NCBI GenBank assembly: GCA_019677205.1
Contig: JAAMXY010000962.1
Coordinates: 1-13,148 of the forward strand
Direction of reading: 5' to 3'
DNA: 13,148 nt
Origin: Pinguiococcus pyrenoidosus
Lineage: Eukaryota > Sar > Pinguiophyceae > Pinguiochrysidales > Pinguiochrysidaceae
Below the pieces are notes generated by a model. The model ran no database searches, had not been told where the DNA came from, and was given only the letters and a program-made list of their open reading frames with translations. A program made the position numbers and the translations under genes. Shown here in pieces: positions 8,547 to 13,148 of the stretch; the stretch's first letter is position 1, and every line of letters begins with the position of its first letter.

Positions 8547-9494
8547 ATGGGAGCCGCGGAAAGTACACCGCTCAGCGAAGAGCAGAAAGCCCTTGAGGAG
8601 CGCTATGCAGTCATCAAGGCGGCCGTAGCCACTCAGGAGCAGAACTACCAGGCGTTCTTGGCCGAGCAAGGCAAAGGATGGGGTAAGATGATGGAGGAGA
8701 AGGCCGCATCCCTGGGCCTCAAGGTCGATCTGGCTACTGGGCACATCTCGTACGCGGACGACTTCCCGGAGAAGAAGCTGAAGCTGAACTTCGACCTCAT
8801 GTACTGCCGCCACGGCAAGACGACGGGGAACACGGAACCGCGCGTATATCAGGGCTTCGTGGATGAGCCCAAGAACGCGCTGAATGACGTGGGAAAGGGA
8901 CAGGCCCAAGCTGCCGCGGACAAGCTGGACGCGCTCGGCCTGTCGCCGGACCTCGTGATTCTGTCCCCGCTCTCCCGTGCCAGCGACACGGGCCGAGCCT
9001 TCCTCGACCGCCATCCCGAGCTGAGCGACAAGATCGAGTCCTGGTTCGACTCGGCGGAGATGAAGTTTGGCGGTTGGGACAACGTGCGCGTGTGCGACCT
9101 GGACGAGAGCAGCATCGGCCATCTCTTCTACCTGAACCAGAACACGGTCGTGAAGTCCTTCGAGCCGTACGTGAACCCCGAAACGGGAGAGAAGGTGGAC
9201 GGTGAGAATTTCGTGGAGTGTCTTGTCCGCATGCGCGAGGTATTGGAGAAGATCAACGCTCGCTTTGACGCCGACGCCGAGAAGCGCCCACTTGTCTTGA
9301 TGTATGGGCACAGCATGGCCGGTGCCGCGCTGAGCATCAACGTCGGAATTGGCAAGACGGTGGACGGCTCCTCTCACCTGGGCTTTGATGGCAAGTACAT
9401 CATGCCGAATGCCACGCCAGTCTTCCTCCATCGCGAGGGCGAGGGGGACGCGGATAGCGGATCCAGCTTCTTCGACTCCTGCACCGTGCAGTAG
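8547..9494 (+). CDS. Histidine phosphatase (phosphoglycerate mutase-like), 315 aa, with predicted lipidation signals at both ends
   Basis: A branch 1 histidine phosphatase (PGM-like) domain. The catalytic RHG sits in CRHGKTTGN with His-89. SPLSRASDTG at 140-149 supplies the second Arg (144), Glu-171 in SAEMKFGGWDN fits the acid/base position, and GHSMAG supplies the second catalytic His (255). All active-site residues are therefore present; the substrate cannot be read from sequence. About 80 residues precede the domain, including a Glu/Lys-rich helix. The ATG at 8547 is the first in-frame ATG after a TGA at 8403-8405 and has A at -3 and G at +4. The protein starts M-G-A-A-E-S-T, a typical N-myristoylation site, and ends D-S-C-T-V-Q, a CaaX-like box whose Gln favours farnesylation. 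If both are used, the enzyme is membrane-anchored from both ends. It is intronless in its coding part and converges on eL6. A coding upstream exon cannot be excluded, because a good acceptor ends at 8521. Confidence 0.9.
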   Translation: MGAAESTPLSEEQKALEERYAVIKAAVATQEQNYQAFLAEQGKGWGKMMEEKAASLGLKVDLATGHISYADDFPEKKLKLNFDLMYCRHGKTTGNTEPRVYQGFVDEPKNALNDVGKGQAQAAADKLDALGLSPDLVILSPLSRASDTGRAFLDRHPELSDKIESWFDSAEMKFGGWDNVRVCDLDESSIGHLFYLNQNTVVKSFEPYVNPETGEKVDGENFVECLVRMREVLEKINARFDADAEKRPLVLMYGHSMAGAALSINVGIGKTVDGSSHLGFDGKYIMPNATPVFLHREGEGDADSGSSFFDSCTVQ

Positions 9495-9858
9495 GTTCCT
9501 GTCTTGCCGTCTTGGTTAGCGCAAAGAGCCTCGGCATGGCCAGTCATTCGCGGGAGCTCCGTGAAGCCTTTTGGCTGCATCGGTTTGTGTAGATGGATGA
9601 TGGTGGAGCTGGTGAAGCTAGTGACACTGGGTGAAGTGGTTGCCAGGATCGGCGATGGAACATGTTTGCTCGGATGAATTGGGTCGCGTCTGGGCTCCTC
9701 GCTTCCTCGGCGGCTCATTTCTCGACCCTGGCATCAAGTGAGTTGAGCTGCAGTTTCGTGACGGACACGGGCAGGGGTGCGAACAAACTCCCGGCAAGCG
9801 CGCTTCAGCTAGAACGAACAAGATGTCATTTCGAGCAGATGTTCTTCACTGGATCCGC
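9495..9858. other. Convergent intergenic region between histidine phosphatase and eL6
   Basis: This 364-bp stretch should contain the two facing 3' untranslated regions. I see no tRNA, repeat or domain-bearing open frame. The short open frames present on both strands have no recognisable motif. Confidence 0.5.
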
Positions 9859-10434
9859 CTAGAATTTCATCTTGTGCGCCTTGTCTCCATTACGCAATGT
9901 GAAGCGCGCACGCAGATAGGCGTCCAGCAGTGGCACTGCCTTGATTGCCTCCATGAGCCCCGTGTCCACCAACTGCTGTGCATCCTTGCGCTCCTCCGAC
10001 ACCTCCGTTTCCTTCGCCTCGTTGGCGAAGAACTCCTCCTCTTCGGTCTTTTTTGCGTCCTCCTTCCTCGCGAAGAACTCGTCGTCGATGTCCGGCACCG
10101 TCACCCCGCTGAGGTCCACCACAACAGACGTTGCGATCACGTAGGCCTGGTTCACGCGTCGAAGAGGAACGCCGTTGATCTGGAACGGGCCGGAGACCAG
10201 CAGCGTGCCCGAGCTCAGCGCCTTCAGGAAAATCACACGATGGCCGCGGAAGCGCCCCGCCAGCAGAATCAGCACGGTCCCCGGCTGGATCGACGGCCGA
10301 AGCTTGGGCTTCTTGGGGACACGGTATCGCATCAAAGGGGTCTTCACGTCGTCCGCAGGGTACATCGACGCTCCCCCCTTCGACGCAGCCTTCTTGCCGC
10401 GCCACCGGCCGCTGACATTCTTACCGCCAGGCAT
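9859..10434 (-). CDS. RPL6: 60S ribosomal protein L6 (eL6), 191 aa, single exon
   Basis: eL6 is a eukaryote-specific protein of the large ribosomal subunit that sits on the solvent side and contacts rRNA expansion segments. The family's SH3-like core is unmistakable: KLRPSIQPGTVLILLAGRF near residues 44-62, RGHRVIFLKAL just after, then LLVSGPFQINGVPLRRVNQA and YVIATS. The C-terminus RFTLRNGDKAHKMKF matches the conserved end of eL6. The N-terminus is short and basic. At 191 residues it is near the yeast length (~176) and lacks the long N-terminal extension of animal eL6. The ATG at 10434 is chosen because the more upstream in-frame start is a GTG. No intron is visible in the coding part. Confidence 0.97.
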   Translation of the reverse strand: MPGGKNVSGRWRGKKAASKGGASMYPADDVKTPLMRYRVPKKPKLRPSIQPGTVLILLAGRFRGHRVIFLKALSSGTLLVSGPFQINGVPLRRVNQAYVIATSVVVDLSGVTVPDIDDEFFARKEDAKKTEEEEFFANEAKETEVSEERKDAQQLVDTGLMEAIKAVPLLDAYLRARFTLRNGDKAHKMKF

Positions 10435-10571
10435 CTCGAGAACCTTTCTTAGAGCAGTGCGCACGAAAGGCGGAGACCCTGCTGTGACTTGGATGGGACA
10501 CGAGACAACGAGACTGCGGGACGGCCCAGCAGCAATCGAAGATCCAGTAGAGTCGTTAAATTAAAAAATAT

Positions 10572-10586
10572 ATTCTAAAATAGAAT
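10572..10586. promoter_or_regulatory. AT-rich dyad upstream of eL6
   Basis: ATTCTA and TAGAAT form perfect 6-bp arms around AAA, directly beside the A/T run upstream of eL6. It may bind a dimeric regulator, but in a low-complexity AT region it may also be chance. Confidence 0.3.
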
Positions 10587-10736
10587 GCTTTTCGCTATTG
10601 GCGAATCAAGAGGCGATACTCGCTTGCCATTCTTGTATGTGCTGAAGCAAGCACAGGTACACGGTACACATTTGCGCCGATATGATGGAATGCCTGTTGA
10701 TATGATCCTTGAACCAATCATGATAATAGCAATGCT

Positions 10737-10803
10737 GAGCGAACGAGCGAAAAGAGCGAAGGAGCGAAAAGGGCGAAGGAGCAAAAGAGCAAAAGAGCGA
10801 AAC
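10737..10803. repeat. Imperfect polypurine repeat, GAGCGAAAA-like units
   Basis: About seven imperfect units of 8-9 bases (gagcgaaaa, gagcgaag, gagcaaaa) make a nearly pure purine + strand with occasional C. Such a strand-asymmetric tract may form unusual DNA structure. Encoded on the + strand it would give a Lys/Arg/Glu run, but the open frame containing it has no recognisable domain. Confidence 0.75.
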
Positions 10804-10888
10804 TAGGGTCGGCAATTATATTTTAAATTATATCCAAAAGCTGATCTGGGCAAAAGGATTGGCTTCCCCAGAACATTATTCTCTTATC

Positions 10889-11125
10889 TTACACGGAGCA
10901 TTGAAGCGTCTCCCTCAGCGGACTTGACTCGACGGCATTCCGCGCCACATCTTGCAAGCGCATGGACTGCGACGCGTCGGCTGGCGGCGACAATGGACTC
11001 TGAGAGGTTATGGCGAGTGGTGCAGCACAATTGAGAGCAAAATTTCGGAGAATGACGAGCAGGAGCGAGCGAAAGAACTCTCGGCGATCTGAGCGGTGCT
11101 GATAAAACTCCGCCGTTTGCGCCAT
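10889..11125 (-). CDS. Possible small protein or first exon, 78 codons, unrecognised
   Basis: An ATG at 11125 opens a 78-codon frame with a basic N-terminal half and a hydrophobic stretch (SLLLVILRNFALNCAAPL, roughly residues 19-36) that could be a short membrane segment or targeting sequence. Near its end, CCGT|GTAAGA at 10892 is a strong splice-donor match, so this could be a first exon whose continuation I could not find. It starts only 62 bases after the right-edge gene's stop, on the same strand. I recognise no family. It may simply be 3' untranslated sequence of that gene. Confidence 0.25.
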   Translation of the reverse strand: MAQTAEFYQHRSDRREFFRSLLLVILRNFALNCAAPLAITSQSPLSPPADASQSMRLQDVARNAVESSPLRETLQCSV

Positions 11126-11187
11126 GGAGTCCGCCGTGTTGCACTTTCGCGCGGCGCTCGGAGGAGAAGCAAGGTACAGATCACATA

Positions 11188-13148
11188 TCATTCGTGCTTG
11201 CGACAGTATTCGCTCATCTCTTCCGTCATTCCCTTCAAGAGCTCTCTGCGTCCGGCTGCTTTCTCTTTGCGCTGCAAACGAGCCGGATCACAGGTGACCA
11301 TTCTGATCAGGCTGGCGACTTTCTCCTTGAGCTCAACCTTGGTCTTGTCTCCAACCTTGAAGGACCTCGGCTTGGCCTCGTCAAGGCCGTAAACGTCGCG
11401 ATAAAGCCTGACTTGGTGCTTTAGCCATTTGACGCGATCGGCATCGCTCTGAGGCTCCTTGAATCGCTCTTCAAGCTCTTGAATTGTGGCGATACGCGGC
11501 ACCACCGCGAGAAGGCGTCTGTTGCGCATTTCAATGCGCAACCGGAGACTCTCATCGGCGTCTATCCTCAGCAGCCTGTTCTCGGTTTGCTGAGTCTTCC
11601 TGCTGGCCCACCGCTCCAAGATAGGCTGGAGAAGCTCTCGGTCAGCAACATCCGCCAAAGCTTCTTTCTCAAGTAAGGATAGCTTGTGCCACAAGCCATA
11701 CATTCCGTTAATCACATTCGGTGGCTCCTTCGTACTGTCCAGGTCTACTTCCCCTTGCTCGACAATAAAATGGTTCGACCGGAAAATTCCGTACGCACTA
11801 TCGATCTCGGTCTTGGAGTTTACGAGCTGCTCCGCGAAGAGAGTCTGCCTCCCAAGAAGACTCTCTAGCGCGTCATTGGTGGGCGGCATCTTGCGATACT
11901 GGTGCTCTGGAGGCAGATCAAGTCCGTCGATAAGGTCAGGGCTCTCGAGCTCCATTTTCAAGGCGATGTGCTTTGCCAGCACCCGCGCAAAGACTGTTGC
12001 GTGCGCATCCTCCTCGACGCCTTCGTAAATTCCTTTCCTTGCTTCAAGGTCAGAGAACAAGTGTGAGACGTTGTCAAGACCAAGACGACGACGCCTGGAG
12101 TTGATAGCTCGGCGAACTTCGCCCTCTTCTTCAGCCCCGCCATGAAAGAGGTAAAACCCGTGCTTGGCTATCTGACAGAGCTCGTCAAAAGCCACCTTAA
12201 CGATTGGCTTTACGTCTGCTACAGTCACGCCTCTCTCATCTCCGCACTTAAGAGCAGCTCGAAGCGGAAGGAAAATGCGATCTGCAATGGCAGCTCTCGC
12301 CCGGAGGCTTGAAATAGCAAGCTTGCATCCAAGAGTCGTAAAGATGCCATCTTCACGCAACGTTCGGCTCGTTTCTGTCTTCTTCTTGGCCAGGAAGCTA
12401 AAGATGTACTTCCTCGTTGTCATCAAAGGGATTGCATTTGAGATGTTTACCATTCTCATCAAGCTTCTTTGTGAGCTTGGCAAGTCTCCTCTTCATTTGT
12501 GCTAGTTCTTCAAGCATTGCTTGTTGCTCCGTCTTTGCATGCTCTTTCGCTCTGAAAGCAGACACCTCCCATCGCCGTCTCCAGCGAGCGTGCTTTTTCG
12601 TGATTTTCATTTGAATGTCAAGCTGCTCTTCAAGCTTTCTCTGACTACTCAAACCCTCTTCACATTCGGCTTGCAAGCTTCTCTGTGAAGTTTGAAGCTC
12701 CGCCCGCTCCGTCTTTAGCCCTTCTAGAGCGGCTTGAAGGTTGTCCGTTTTGGACTCCAATGCCTCCTGCGTGGCTTGCAGCTCGTCCCGTTCGGACTTT
12801 AGCTTCTTTTGCGTTGCCTGCAGCTTGTTCCGCTCGGCTATGAGTATCTTATGAGCTTGCTTTCGTTTCTTGCGCGCAGGGTTCCCAGGAGTAGGTGACT
12901 TCTTCTCGACTGTGAAGACTTCAGGCTTGTGTCGCGACCGCTTGCCCCGTGGAGTGTCCAAAGCGGTCGCGATGGCTTCAGAGAGTGCAACTTCCATTGC
13001 CGGAGTCGCCTCACATGCTTCTCGCCGGCGCTCATGCAGAGTTTTGTGCCAAGAACGTTGGCAGTAGTCACAAAACAAGCTGGAAACTTGCAGCAGAAGC
13101 TTCTCATTCCCTTCAAGTCTAGCATCCACGCAACACCAGCTCTTGTTT
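11188..13148 (-). CDS. Large coiled-coil protein of unknown function, 5' end beyond the window, possibly element-derived
   Basis: Two overlapping open frames form one gene read leftward. The first (13148 to about 12451) enters from the window edge with Cys/His residues (SWCCVDARL, then FCDYCQRSWHKTLH) recalling the end of a PHD-like zinc finger. It then has basic patches (RGKRSRHK, PARKKRKQAHK) like nuclear localisation signals and a coiled coil of five 14-residue repeats. The second (about 12374 to 11188) adds ~395 residues: a helical region, MPPTNDALESLLGRQ at 11889-11845, charged helices, WLKHQVRLYRDVYGL and RSFKVGDKTKVELKEK. TND...E followed by such a helical tail recalls uncharacterised C-terminal regions of repetitive, transposon-like eukaryotic gene families; this is from memory and tentative. 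The frames are most simply joined by a 76-bp intron (12375-12450), but a frameshift would fit too. Base composition is visibly less G+C-rich than in the conserved genes. No function can be assigned. Confidence 0.65.
12375..12450 (-). other. Candidate 76-bp intron joining the two halves of the right-edge gene
   Basis: The donor AATG|GTAAAC at 12450-12449 and the acceptor AAGACAG at 12376-12375 are both phase 1 and restore one continuous frame, creating a Glu codon at the join. The more intron-like acceptor CATCTTTAG at 12398 would not keep frame with this donor. Size is close to the 68-bp methyltransferase intron. Confidence 0.5.
12626..12835 (-). repeat. Five 42-bp (14-residue) tandem repeats encoding a coiled coil
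   Basis: Successive 14-residue units begin ERNKLQATQKKLKS and ERDELQATQEALES, then three more diverged copies each keeping the L-Q-x-x-x-x-x-L spacing. Fourteen residues are two heptads, so duplication keeps the coiled-coil register. The first two units are the most alike. Confidence 0.85.

Larger units (their letters stand above)
10435..11187. other. AT-rich, repeat-bearing intergenic region upstream of eL6
   Basis: This 753-bp gap should contain the eL6 promoter on its left and the 3' end of the right-edge gene on its right. About 10555-10880 is strongly AT-rich. On the - strand an ATATATTTTTTAA run lies about 130 bases before the eL6 ATG and could serve as a TATA-like element. It also holds a short dyad (10572-10586) and a polypurine repeat (10737-10803). 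From 10889 to 11125 there is a G+C-rich 78-codon open frame on the - strand, listed separately. Confidence 0.5.

Noticed and set aside
8505-9431. 308-codon open frame on the - strand
   Set aside because: Antisense shadow of the histidine phosphatase, rich in Val/Leu/His and without any family signature.
10585-10806. 73-codon + strand ATG frame in the AT-rich gap
   Set aside because: Its C-terminal third is just the translated polypurine repeat and the rest matches no family I recognise. Kept only as a repeat and intergenic note.
2630-10862. CCAAT pentamers in all AT-rich gaps (for example 2630-2634, 8030-8034, 10714-10718)
   Set aside because: A 5-base motif on two strands is expected several times in this much intergenic DNA, and orientations and distances to start codons are not consistent.
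1-13148. tRNA, rRNA, CRISPR arrays, riboswitches, prokaryotic operons or defence systems
   Set aside because: No tRNA A/B box pair, rRNA-like segment or spaced direct repeats were found, and the gene content is plainly eukaryotic nuclear.

Overview
The window is a piece of the nuclear genome of a eukaryote. It carries eIF6, the 60S ribosomal protein eL6, a LYAR-type nucleolar zinc-finger protein, a SAPS-domain phosphatase regulator and a DOT1-like methyltransferase. No prokaryotic operon, CRISPR array, tRNA or rRNA is visible. Genes are G+C-rich, closely spaced and mostly single-exon, with short GT-AG introns (68 bp in the clearest case). This fits a compact, intron-poor protist or microalga. 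The sequence alone does not let me name the lineage.

Layout, left to right: a repeat-bearing upstream region (1-418); eIF6 (+, 419-1162) converging on a DOT1-like methyltransferase (-, 1371-2515); a divergent promoter region (2516-3128); a SAPS-domain protein (+, 3129-6254) converging on LYAR (-, 6704-7785); a second divergent region (7786-8546); a histidine phosphatase (+, 8547-9494) converging on eL6 (-, 9859-10434); an AT-rich, repeat-bearing gap (10435-11187); and a large coiled-coil gene of unknown function (-, 11188 to the right edge, 5' end missing). The first six genes strictly alternate strands as three convergent pairs. Both divergent gaps and the gap upstream of eL6 contain an AT-rich island.

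Three of the seven genes (eIF6, LYAR, eL6) act in biogenesis or function of the large ribosomal subunit. The SAPS protein probably targets a PP6/Sit4-type phosphatase, and the methyltransferase probably modifies a chromatin or other protein lysine. The most unusual conserved-family gene is the histidine phosphatase: it begins with a myristoylation-like Met-Gly-x-x-x-Ser and ends in a CaaX-like Cys-Thr-Val-Gln, so it may carry lipid at both ends. The most novel gene is the right-edge one: a Cys/His cluster, a basic nuclear-localisation-like patch, five 14-residue coiled-coil repeats and a long C-terminal region with a TND...E motif. It resembles element-derived repetitive gene families, but I cannot assign it.

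No complete undescribed multi-gene system is evident. The candidates for follow-up are the doubly lipidated phosphatase and the right-edge gene.
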